From Fen-1258 sp041658245 (GTDB lineage Bacteria; Bacteroidota; Ignavibacteria; Ignavibacteriales; Melioribacteraceae): a DNA stretch of 12,146 nucleotides. Numbering within the stretch: the stretch's first letter is position 1; every line of letters starts with the position of its first letter. The notes beneath the pieces are model-generated. The model made no database searches and was not told where the DNA came from. It worked only from the letters and a program-made list of their open reading frames with translations. The stretch is taken from NCBI GenBank assembly GCA_041658245.1, contig JBBAAM010000076.1, positions 1-12,146 on the forward strand. The letters are read 5' to 3'. Shown in pieces: positions 1 to 7,135 of this stretch. The translations under genes were made by a program, and so were the position numbers.

Positions 1-10
1 TTTTTTTTTT

Positions 11-2614
11 TTACCTTCTACCAGAATACAAACCGCCGGACTTGGTAACTTTAATATCCTGAAGTTCAGGTGCTTTGAGACGGATTTCAAAATGGAAACC
101 GCTGTAATATCCGAGAGGATTCCAATTAAAATTCATTTCCCAGCAATGAAGTTCTCTATAAATAGTTACTTGAGGAGCTGAAACTTGTTTAGTATCAAAA
201 TCATAACTGCCGCGAATCGTAAATTTCCAATTCTTTGTTAAGCTAAATCCTAGATCGGCACTTATATTTGAAAAAGACTGCGACTGATTTGGTGTTGGTT
301 TAGAAAAATTATAATTGTAGCTCAAACTCAAATTCCAGGGAATAGCTAAATCGGGTAATTGTTCCTGATTGTAAACACCGATGTAATCTTTTTTTGCAAA
401 TGCGTTGAATCCTTCATCCTTTTGTTCTTTTTGCTGTTTGTTAGATTCAACAGGTTTTAGTTTTTCACCGCTTAGTGAAGTTGATACGGAAAAACTAAAA
501 TTCGTTAAGCGCAGCAAACCCTTCCCGTTTGATGCTAAGTATTGATTAATTCTTTGATAAACATCATTTCCGTTTCCATCTTTACCAGTAACAGCATAAT
601 CATAAAATGTATAGGAAGATGAACCGGAGAAACTTAACAGATCTCCGATCTGTGTTCTATAACCTAAATTCAAATCAGAGAGTTTCATACTGTCTGCGGC
701 AAAATTATAACCTACACTTGCGTTAAGGTTGAGCAGTTGAATTTTATTTTGTTCTTTTGTTGTATCAGCCGCGCTCTTCGCCATTTTCATTTCAAATATA
801 TTACCTAAAGAAAAACTTAAACTTTGTGATTGACCTGATGACACACCTCCAAAAACTTCTCCGCTGTATTTATCATAACGTACAACTTCACCATTCGATT
901 TTTTGTATGAATCATAATAACCCCAAGCATCGTTAGCAAAATCCGGCTGATAATTATATGAAACGGATGGAAGAATTGTATGCCGGAAAGATTCGATTCC
1001 CAAAATATTCGGATTAATAACACCGTACAATTTTGTTGATGAGGAAACACTCATATTAAACGTACGGACAAAATTTAATTCATTGATTGATGATTCAATT
1101 GTTGTATCACGCACAGTTTTAATTCTGGTTAATGGATTAATACTTTCCAAAACTTTATTCTCTTTCTTCACAAGTTTGTTGTACCATTTTTCTGTGTAAT
1201 TAAAACTTGGGGAAACATTGAAGTAGCCAAACTTTGGAGATGCACTTAAACCAATGTTGTGTAATACTCCGGCTCTAACTTCTAAGTTACCTTCTGTTTT
1301 TCTTCTATTATTTGTGAATTGACCAGAATAGCTGTAACCGATAAGTTCATACCATTTTTGATCACTCAATGATTCAACATTTTCACGCTTGAAAGGATAG
1401 GTCATGGACTTACTGAAATTGATATTCGGAAGCGACTCATTAATATTTCCGCTGGTAAGATTTTGCGTTCTATTATAATTGATTGATAAACTTGAACCGG
1501 ATTCATCCCATATCTTACTAAACGTTGCATTGGAAGTAATATCTTGTGAAAGAATGTCGTTATAGTTAATGCTGTTATTTCTAAAAAAGTCCGATGATAA
1601 GAATTGCAAATTTACATCGAACCGGGTTGATGGATTGATCTGCTGATTATGAAACCATGAAAGATTCCAATCGGTTCTTACTTCTCTGCCCGGATCGTTT
1701 GCTTCACCCAAAATAATTTTTGAGTAACCAGCATTAATTGTTCCGGAAAAATTATAACGTTCCGCATAACGAAATCTCGATCGTGCGCCCCATCCGCCTT
1801 TTGTGTAATAATCTCCCGTGAGAGCCAGATCCATATAATCGTTCATTGATAAGAAGTAACCGAAATTTCTGAAATATTGCCCGCGGTTGTTTTCTTGTCC
1901 GTAAGCGGGAATAATTATTCCCGAACGTCTTCCGGTTTCATTCGGAAAGACAGCAAAAGGCAAAGGGATTGGAAACGGTACTCCGCCGATATACATAAAT
2001 ATCCATCGTGCAATAATTTTATCTTTTTGAATTACCTTCATTTCGCTTGCTGAAAAATAAGTATGCGGTGTATCGGAGTCGCAGGTAGTAAATGTTCCGT
2101 TCTTAATAAAGTATGTGTCCTTATTAACTTTATTTACTTCTTCTCCGGCATAAGTTTGTCCTTTATCTTTATTCTTTGCAAGAGAGATATACCCGCGTTG
2201 ATTCTTAAAATTATATTTTATTCTCTCGCCTTCGTAAGTTTCAGCGCCTTCGGTTAATCTCGGTGGTTGTTTCAATTTTACTTTTGCTGTGTCGGATGCG
2301 TCAACAGCGCCGAATGCTTCAAGCTCATTTGTGTTGTAATCAACAAAGATTTTTGCACTCTTAAGATTGGTAGTTTTGTATTTCAGTTCTCCCGATCCGT
2401 GAACAAACATTTTTTTCTTTTGGATATCGAAGATTAGGGAATCGGAAGCAGTAGCAAAAACAATTGCATCAACATCATATTTCTTTTTTGATTTGGTTGA
2501 ATCGGAACGAGAAAGTGAATCAACTGTATTTTTTTTTAATGATGTTGAATCTTTCTGCTGTGCAAAGAGAGATGAGTAGAATAATATTATTAATATGGTT
2601 ATTAAATACTTCAT
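11..2614 (-). CDS. lptD: LptD-like outer-membrane LPS-assembly protein
   Basis: Likely LptD/OstA, the outer-membrane protein that inserts lipopolysaccharide into the outer leaflet. The 867-residue product starts with a signal peptide (residues 1-19, ending LFAQQ). An OstA/LptA-like beta domain follows (about 50-210; SDSLIFDIQKKKMFVHGSGELKY is its first part in pieces). The rest is a long beta-barrel rich in alternating aromatic and polar strands, and the C-terminus has the Bacteroidetes-style HCWEMNFNW...YSGFHFEI segment. Length suits the family in this group. Only two cysteines are present, C178 (TTCDSDTPH) and C824, in the N-terminal domain and at the end of the barrel, so one inter-domain disulfide is possible. 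It is the last gene of the minus-strand run, 34 bases after the ROK kinase. The stop lies beside a 12-T run at the window edge. The start is the only reasonable ATG before the signal peptide; its ribosome binding site is weak. Confidence 0.87.
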   Translation of the reverse strand: MKYLITILIILFYSSLFAQQKDSTSLKKNTVDSLSRSDSTKSKKKYDVDAIVFATASDSLIFDIQKKKMFVHGSGELKYKTTNLKSAKIFVDYNTNELEAFGAVDASDTAKVKLKQPPRLTEGAETYEGERIKYNFKNQRGYISLAKNKDKGQTYAGEEVNKVNKDTYFIKNGTFTTCDSDTPHTYFSASEMKVIQKDKIIARWIFMYIGGVPFPIPLPFAVFPNETGRRSGIIIPAYGQENNRGQYFRNFGYFLSMNDYMDLALTGDYYTKGGWGARSRFRYAERYNFSGTINAGYSKIILGEANDPGREVRTDWNLSWFHNQQINPSTRFDVNLQFLSSDFFRNNSINYNDILSQDITSNATFSKIWDESGSSLSINYNRTQNLTSGNINESLPNINFSKSMTYPFKRENVESLSDQKWYELIGYSYSGQFTNNRRKTEGNLEVRAGVLHNIGLSASPKFGYFNVSPSFNYTEKWYNKLVKKENKVLESINPLTRIKTVRDTTIESSINELNFVRTFNMSVSSSTKLYGVINPNILGIESFRHTILPSVSYNYQPDFANDAWGYYDSYKKSNGEVVRYDKYSGEVFGGVSSGQSQSLSFSLGNIFEMKMAKSAADTTKEQNKIQLLNLNASVGYNFAADSMKLSDLNLGYRTQIGDLLSFSGSSSYTFYDYAVTGKDGNGNDVYQRINQYLASNGKGLLRLTNFSFSVSTSLSGEKLKPVESNKQQKEQKDEGFNAFAKKDYIGVYNQEQLPDLAIPWNLSLSYNYNFSKPTPNQSQSFSNISADLGFSLTKNWKFTIRGSYDFDTKQVSAPQVTIYRELHCWEMNFNWNPLGYYSGFHFEIRLKAPELQDIKVTKSGGLYSGRR

Positions 2615-2648
2615 CGTTCCCGATATTTCTTCTAAACTTCACTTTAAA

Positions 2649-3608
2649 TTAAGATTTATAAAACACAAGCGCCGATGCACCTTTGATACCGGCATTGTTC
2701 TTCAACTTAGCCGGTTGAACAACTATCTGTCCCTTAGATGGTTTTATCACTCTCTCTTTTATGGAGTATGTGACTGTATCAAATAATAATTTGCCAAAAC
2801 CGGCTACACCGCCGCCGATTATGATAGTTGATATATCAAGAACATTTACAATTGATGCTAAAACATATCCAAGTTTTAAACCGCAATCCACAATAATTGA
2901 TCTTGCAAAATCGTCTCCGTCTTCCGCCGCTTGATGGATCAATTGAGGTGTAAGAAGATTGAGATCATTATTGGTAAGTTTGATCAATAGCGAATCCCTT
3001 CGGTCTTGCAATTGTTTTTTTACACGATCAATTAAATAATTATTTCCTAAATATGATTCGATACAACCGAAAGATCCGCATTTACATTGTGGTCCTTCAT
3101 AATCAATTGTAACATGTCCAATCTCTCCGGCTCCGCCGGTTTCTCCGCGATAGATTTTTTTATTGATGATAATTCCACCACCGACACCGGTACCGAGTGT
3201 TATCATTATAAAATTATCAAGTTTTTTCCCGGCTCCGTAGATCAATTCTCCTATGGCCGCAGCGTTTGCATCGTTCTCAACGTAAACATCACAATCAAAT
3301 TTTTCTTTTATTGCTTTGCCCAAATGTACTTTACCCCAATTAGGAAAGTTAGGAGGATTTTCTACTGTTCCTTTTTTTAATTTTACAGCACCAGGTGCAC
3401 CGATTCCAATTCCAAGTATCTTATCGTTTTTTTTATTTGTTACCGATTTTATTCCTTTTACGATTTGTTCGATTACCGATTCGGGACCATTAGAAGCGCA
3501 GCTATCAAGTGAAACTTTCTTAACAATCTTTCCTTTCGAATCCACCAAACCAATTTTTATTGATGTCCCGCCAAGATCAACTCCTATAGCATATTTTTTC
3601 TTAGGCAT
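2649..3608 (-). CDS. ROK-family sugar kinase (glucokinase-like)
   Basis: A 319-residue cytoplasmic ROK-family protein, probably an ATP-dependent hexose kinase such as glucokinase. It shows the phosphate-binding DLGGTSIKIG near residues 11-20 and a second glycine-rich stretch GIGIGAPGAV (67-75). The ENDANAAA motif carries the catalytic aspartate (D113), and LGTGVGGG lies at 138-145. The ROK zinc site is GH...CKCGSFGCIE (H165, C175, C177, C182). There is no N-terminal helix-turn-helix, which argues for an enzyme rather than a NagC-type repressor. The substrate cannot be read from the sequence; glucose, N-acetylglucosamine and N-acetylmannosamine are all possible. It starts 8 bases after the LEA-type lipoprotein gene with AGAG upstream of the ATG, so it is probably translated from the same transcript. 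Confidence 0.88.
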   Translation of the reverse strand: MPKKKYAIGVDLGGTSIKIGLVDSKGKIVKKVSLDSCASNGPESVIEQIVKGIKSVTNKKNDKILGIGIGAPGAVKLKKGTVENPPNFPNWGKVHLGKAIKEKFDCDVYVENDANAAAIGELIYGAGKKLDNFIMITLGTGVGGGIIINKKIYRGETGGAGEIGHVTIDYEGPQCKCGSFGCIESYLGNNYLIDRVKKQLQDRRDSLLIKLTNNDLNLLTPQLIHQAAEDGDDFARSIIVDCGLKLGYVLASIVNVLDISTIIIGGGVAGFGKLLFDTVTYSIKERVIKPSKGQIVVQPAKLKNNAGIKGASALVFYKS

Positions 3609-3616
3609 TAATTTCT

Positions 3617-4252
3617 CTAATTGAATGATTTATCAACAATAGTAATTTCATCGGGATATTCTAATTTACCAAAAGGAGTACCCAAAACAGGTTTGGCAAT
3701 CATCTTTAAGTTCGATGTTGATCCGTTGATTCCGCCGACTTGCAATAATAAAAGAAGAATATCATCCACACTTTTTTCCTTAAATGCTTTTGCAACATCA
3801 AATTCAATTTTGATCGGGATTATAACCGATTCTCCTTTACCCGGAACAAAAACCGGTTCAGCGATACTTCCCCGAACAATTTCTTTTTCGTTTAGATATA
3901 ATCGCCAGGGGAAAGAAGCAATAGTCAAATCTGTTCTTGCAAAACCACCGTTGCCGTCATTTGGATTTTGTGCTTCTACATTCAACAAAAAGGTCAGCGG
4001 CAGATTCCCTCTAACAAGTCCGGTTGTAATTTTAAACAATTCAATCGAATGAAAATCTTTCAAGGATTTTTTGTCAGCGATTGTTATCCCAATTATTTTG
4101 TAATCGGTTGCTGAATAAATTTTGTATTTCAAACGCGATATGTTAGAAATAGTTTGATAAACACTGCAGCTCGAAAAAATTGAGAACAATGCCAAAATTA
4201 GAATTAACCATCGAAACGGTTTAAGAATTGCCATACTTTTTTTATTTAACAT
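3617..4252 (-). CDS. LEA type 2-like lipoprotein
   Basis: A 211-residue predicted lipoprotein. A basic then hydrophobic N-terminus ends in IFSSC, where C29 is the candidate lipidation residue. The mature part resembles the LEA14/WHy immunoglobulin-like fold: NVEAQNPNDGNGGF, then LYLNEKEIVRG, then VPGKGESVIIPIKIEF, the usual order of the NPN-like turn, inner strands and outer strand. The molecular role of bacterial LEA type 2 proteins is not settled; a periplasmic stress or envelope role is often assumed. As called, it overlaps the preceding oxidoreductase gene by 11 bases. An alternative ATG at 4234 (MAILKPF) removes the overlap and gives a more usual signal peptide; neither start has a clear Shine-Dalgarno, so 4234 is a real option. 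It lies between an oxidoreductase and a sugar kinase in the same operon. Confidence 0.72.
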   Translation of the reverse strand: MLNKKSMAILKPFRWLILILALFSIFSSCSVYQTISNISRLKYKIYSATDYKIIGITIADKKSLKDFHSIELFKITTGLVRGNLPLTFLLNVEAQNPNDGNGGFARTDLTIASFPWRLYLNEKEIVRGSIAEPVFVPGKGESVIIPIKIEFDVAKAFKEKSVDDILLLLLQVGGINGSTSNLKMIAKPVLGTPFGKLEYPDEITIVDKSFN

Positions 4253-5267
4253 CGTTCAACCAACCGGGGAAATTTTTTATATTTTTAATTGATTCATCAA
4301 TTTTAACAATGATCATTTCCGCAACCCGCAAAGCTTTCAATCCGTCTTTGCCGCTTACTATCGGTGTTCCTCCTTTTACAATTGCATCCACGAATAGTTC
4401 TAATTCCAATTTTAGTGCGTTCACTTCCTTAAATTTTGGTTGTTCATATGCAACGATCTTCTTTTTATCGCCAATCCCAATTTCACCAAACGTTTTGAAA
4501 GGACCTTTTGGTTTTTGATCCGGCGGTAATAATCTAAATACTTCTGAAACGCCTGTAATGAAGTCCAACGAAATGTAAGCATCGCGCTGGAACATTCTCA
4601 TCTTTCTCATTTTCTTCTGAGAGATCCTGCTTGCAGTTACATTTGCTATTGCACCGTTCTCAAATTCTATACGGGCATTTGCAATATCGAGAGTATCGGA
4701 TACAACCGGTACGCCGCTTGCACTTACAGTTTTCACATCGCTCTTTATGAGACTGAGAATTATATCAATATCATGGATCATCAAATCCAAAACAACCGCA
4801 ACATCAGTTCCGCGGGGATTAAATTGTGCAAGGCGATCAGTTTGTACAAACAAAGGATCGAGATGATATTTCTCAAGAGATATTAGCGCGGGATTGAACC
4901 GCTCAATGTGTCCGACCTGTAAAATTAATTTTTTCTCTTCGGCAATTTTGATAAGTTCTTCCGCTTCCCAGATGTGAGCGGTTATCGGCTTTTCAACAAA
5001 AACATGTTTGTTCTTTTCAAACGCAAGTTTAACTAATTCATAATGGGCGCTTGTTGTTGCAACTATATCAACCGCATCAATTTCATTTAGAAGTTTATCC
5101 GGATCATCAAATGATTTTACTTTGAATTCACCTGCAACTTGTTTAGCACGTTCAAAATCTCTGTCATAAATTCCTACTAGTTCACAATTAGCAACTTCCT
5201 TAAAAAGCTTTGTATGAATCTTACCGAGATGACCTGTTCCGATCACACCTACTTTAATTTTGCTCAT
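4242..5267 (-). CDS. Gfo/Idh/MocA-family NAD(P)-dependent oxidoreductase
   Basis: A 341-residue dehydrogenase of the Gfo/Idh/MocA family. The N-terminal Rossmann fold has GTGHLG (residues 10-15) and an acidic YDRD after the second strand. The family EKP motif is at 92-94 (VEKPIT), and DLMIHDIDI (161-169) carries the usual catalytic-region histidine. Members oxidise sugars or nucleotide sugars with NAD(P). The VGHIERFNPA stretch (118-127) is, from memory, like UDP-N-acetylglucosamine 3-dehydrogenases (GnnA/WlbA-type). With lptD in the same operon, a role in lipid A or surface-sugar synthesis is plausible. The partner aminotransferase (GnnB) is not in the window, so the substrate stays open. 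Its ATG overlaps the TGA of the plug-like gene by 4 bases (ATGA), indicating translational coupling. Confidence 0.85.
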   Translation of the reverse strand: MSKIKVGVIGTGHLGKIHTKLFKEVANCELVGIYDRDFERAKQVAGEFKVKSFDDPDKLLNEIDAVDIVATTSAHYELVKLAFEKNKHVFVEKPITAHIWEAEELIKIAEEKKLILQVGHIERFNPALISLEKYHLDPLFVQTDRLAQFNPRGTDVAVVLDLMIHDIDIILSLIKSDVKTVSASGVPVVSDTLDIANARIEFENGAIANVTASRISQKKMRKMRMFQRDAYISLDFITGVSEVFRLLPPDQKPKGPFKTFGEIGIGDKKKIVAYEQPKFKEVNALKLELELFVDAIVKGGTPIVSGKDGLKALRVAEMIIVKIDESIKNIKNFPGWLNDVK

Positions 5268-6526
5268 AACGCTCCGCTCTTAATCTTTTTGTAACCTATA
5301 ATTTTATCATAACCGCCTTTCTCTTCAGTTCTGTAAAAGAGAAAGATAGAATAATCATTCTGTGTCTCCCAAAAATTTCCTTCAAGGATTTCCCATTCGA
5401 TATTTTCTATTTTGTTTTTTATAAGATCACCCGTAACATATTGATAATCGTAAACGCCGCGCTTCAGTTGCACCGGAATATTCATTAAGCCGTCATTGTC
5501 AAACATTTCATAATCCGGAGAAACAGTCCAATCGTTGAATGATCCAACCAAAAAAATTGGAGATTTAATATTTTCCGGTGAACGTAATTTAAAAACAACG
5601 TTCATATAATCGGCATTTTCATTTCTATAATTTAAGAGTGATGATCCGCCGTCAAAATCTCTTCTACCGCGTGTAAAAAAGTTCGAAGTCTCAATGTCGC
5701 CGAACTTTGCATTAACTGTTGAAGAATTGTATTTCCCGATATCGCGTGTGTCAGTCTGACGATATTCATTTCCCGGTCTGATATTCCGTGCAGTGAATGA
5801 AAATTTATTGGATGCGTTCCATTCATAAAATCTATCTATTGTATATGAACTACGATCAATCATTATCGGATAATTAAATTTTCTGTTTGTAATTATTTCA
5901 ACATGCATAACATTTGCCGGAAAAAGTGAGTCAGGCAAAGTAAAACCGGTGCTGATTACAAATGTTCTTCTTAATGCAGCTAAACCGGGTAAATCACCTT
6001 CACTACCTTCTTTAGAAAGTTGTACGTTTAATTTCACTTCTGGATTTACAACATAAAATTTACCCGATCCGTAAATCATATTTCTGTTTTGTGTATCAAC
6101 CAGATAGAACTTCCACTTTCCGGAAAAAGGAAAAGTAACATTGTTGTTCGGAAATTTCCCCGAATAATGGAATCTTGCACCTCGTACTGTGGTAGGCAAA
6201 CGATCGAACAACAAACTATGTTCGGTGTTATATATTGGATTAGTTAAGAAGGCGTTGTTGTACGGATTCCATTGAGAATCGCAAAACTTAAATTCAATAT
6301 TAAAATTCGGTATGAATTGCGATTGGACTTCAAACTCGATTGTAATTTCTTTGTGGTTAGGATCGGATAGATCAATTATCGGAAATTCTCTTTCATCTTC
6401 TGATGAATAAACACGAAGACTTTTTATCTCTATGTTTTGGGCAGATAATAATTGCTGTGAAAACAAAAAAATAAAAATGAGAAATAGAATTTTAACTTTC
6501 AGGAAGATTAGAATATTTCTACACAT
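5264..6526 (-). CDS. DUF5103 protein, T9SS plug-like
   Basis: A 420-residue exported protein resembling the DUF5103 family, known in Bacteroidetes as the type IX secretion system plug that closes the SprA translocon from the periplasmic side. A long signal peptide (about 1-29, ending LLSAQ) is followed by the family-like start IKSLRVYSSEDEREFPIIDL and by FKFCDSQWNPYN. The C-terminal end has EGNFWETQNDYSIFLFYRT and YDKIIGYKKI, the most recognisable DUF5103 part. Between them, FLVGSFNDW (about 330-338) resembles an early-set carbohydrate-binding module strand. The start overlaps the preceding small gene by 19 bases, and no other in-frame ATG precedes the signal peptide. The downstream oxidoreductase is coupled through ATGA. 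A secreted protein with a T9SS sorting domain is encoded in this same window at 10920-12011, which supports a working T9SS in this organism. Confidence 0.8.
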   Translation of the reverse strand: MCRNILIFLKVKILFLIFIFLFSQQLLSAQNIEIKSLRVYSSEDEREFPIIDLSDPNHKEITIEFEVQSQFIPNFNIEFKFCDSQWNPYNNAFLTNPIYNTEHSLLFDRLPTTVRGARFHYSGKFPNNNVTFPFSGKWKFYLVDTQNRNMIYGSGKFYVVNPEVKLNVQLSKEGSEGDLPGLAALRRTFVISTGFTLPDSLFPANVMHVEIITNRKFNYPIMIDRSSYTIDRFYEWNASNKFSFTARNIRPGNEYRQTDTRDIGKYNSSTVNAKFGDIETSNFFTRGRRDFDGGSSLLNYRNENADYMNVVFKLRSPENIKSPIFLVGSFNDWTVSPDYEMFDNDGLMNIPVQLKRGVYDYQYVTGDLIKNKIENIEWEILEGNFWETQNDYSIFLFYRTEEKGGYDKIIGYKKIKSGAL

Positions 6527-6747
6527 TTTATCGAGCTATAAGGAACAAAAACTTTAAATGATTTTTCATCACGGTTTGAATCAAGTAAAAGCCCATCATC
6601 ATAAGCTTGAACTAAAGTGCCGGTCTTAAAGACGATTTCGTAAAATGTCGGATGTTCCCCTTTTTCTTTGCCGTATACAACTCCGTAATTCTCCAACATT
6701 GTAATGTTCATTGCTTTACCAATGTATTGATTCCAATCCAAATTCAT
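6508..6747 (-). CDS. small conserved-looking protein, function unknown
   Basis: A 79-residue protein I do not recognise, with no signal peptide or membrane segment. It is rich in alternating beta-type residues (NITMLENYGVVYGK, FYEIVFKTGTLVQAY, KVFVPYSSIKCVEIF) with a charged loop (EKGEH) and an NRDEK turn, consistent with a small beta-barrel. The end VPYSSIKCVEIF recalls the last strands of Sm/Hfq-like folds, which is only an impression. The start is well supported: AAGGA lies 9 bases upstream (complement of 6756-6760). It is the first gene of the six-gene minus-strand run and overlaps the plug-like gene by 19 bases, so it probably shares its transcript. Codon and base use match its neighbours. 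Confidence 0.7.
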   Translation of the reverse strand: MNLDWNQYIGKAMNITMLENYGVVYGKEKGEHPTFYEIVFKTGTLVQAYDDGLLLDSNRDEKSFKVFVPYSSIKCVEIF

Positions 6748-6786
6748 TTTTGTTTTCCTTTTTTTTAATTGGATTAATTTAAAACC

Positions 6787-6926
6787 TCACGTTACGCAAA
6801 GACATTATTATTTGTCATTCTGATCCCGATTCATCGGGAGAAGAATCTAAAAACTTCTTTTTTGCTCGATTATTAGATTCTTCACTCCACTTCGTTCCGT
6901 TCAGAATGACACCTTGCGTAAGGTGA
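6787..6926. repeat. 140-bp palindromic dispersed-type (MITE/REP-like) element
   Basis: Nested inverted repeats define a compact element. The outer arms are TCACGTTACGCAA (6787-6799) and TTGCGTAAGGTGA (6914-6926), complementary at 12 of 13 bases. Next are GTCATTCTGA (6814-6823) and TCAGAATGAC (6901-6910), a perfect 10. The inner arms are GAAGAATCTAA (6840-6850) and TTAGATTCTTC (6873-6883), a perfect 11. A small hairpin, TCCCGAT/ATCGGGA, sits at 6824-6839. GTCATTCTGA...GAAGAATCT is a motif I know as widespread in environmental bacterial genomes. It encodes no protein and is likely a non-autonomous dispersed repeat. Confidence 0.75.
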
Positions 6927-7031
6927 CTTAAAACTTTCAATTACAATCAAAAAGTAGTCAAAAACGAATTCTTTTACAATTGAGTAGAGCTGGATTATCA
7001 AAGTTATCGGGAAGTGGTTGAGGAGAATTAT

Positions 7032-7110
7032 GATCACGATCAAGAACAAGATCACGATCAGGAACAAGATCACGATCAAGAATTATATAATACTCTTGTT
7101 CATGATCTTG
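7032..7110. repeat. 18-bp tandem repeat with complementary arm
   Basis: Three copies of an 18-bp unit, GATCACGATCAAGAACAA, occupy 7032-7049, 7050-7067 (one change) and 7068-7085 (last four bases diverged). About ten bases later CTTGTTCATGATC (7095-7107) is the reverse complement of 7038-7050 at 12 of 13 bases, so the block could extrude as a hairpin. A pyrimidine-rich run (CTCTTACTCTTAATCTTACTCTTA) in pieces continues to the stop of the DUF4097 gene. This is probably a slippage-prone low-complexity repeat rather than coding sequence. Confidence 0.7.
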
Positions 7111-7135
7111 CTCTTACTCTTAATCTTACTCTTAT

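Larger units (their letters stand above)
6748..7135. other. 388-bp gene-free stretch with repeats
   Basis: No gene is convincing here. The stretch separates the start of the six-gene run from the stop of the DUF4097 gene, so any promoter for the run should lie here. On the minus strand TTGCGT, a 17-base spacer and TAATCC occur just upstream of the 79-residue gene, but the match is weak. The rest is a palindromic element (6787-6926), an AT-rich spacer (6927-7031) and an 18-bp tandem repeat with a complementary arm (7032-7110). Confidence 0.6.

Noticed and set aside
3087..3624. Plus-strand frames opposite the ROK kinase gene
   Set aside because: They are antisense shadows of a gene with clear ROK motifs.
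6882..7079. Minus-strand frame rich in Ile/Leu/Val, resembling a membrane protein
   Set aside because: The hydrophobic part is only the translation of the 18-bp tandem repeat, and its other end is the palindromic element. No ribosome binding site supports it.
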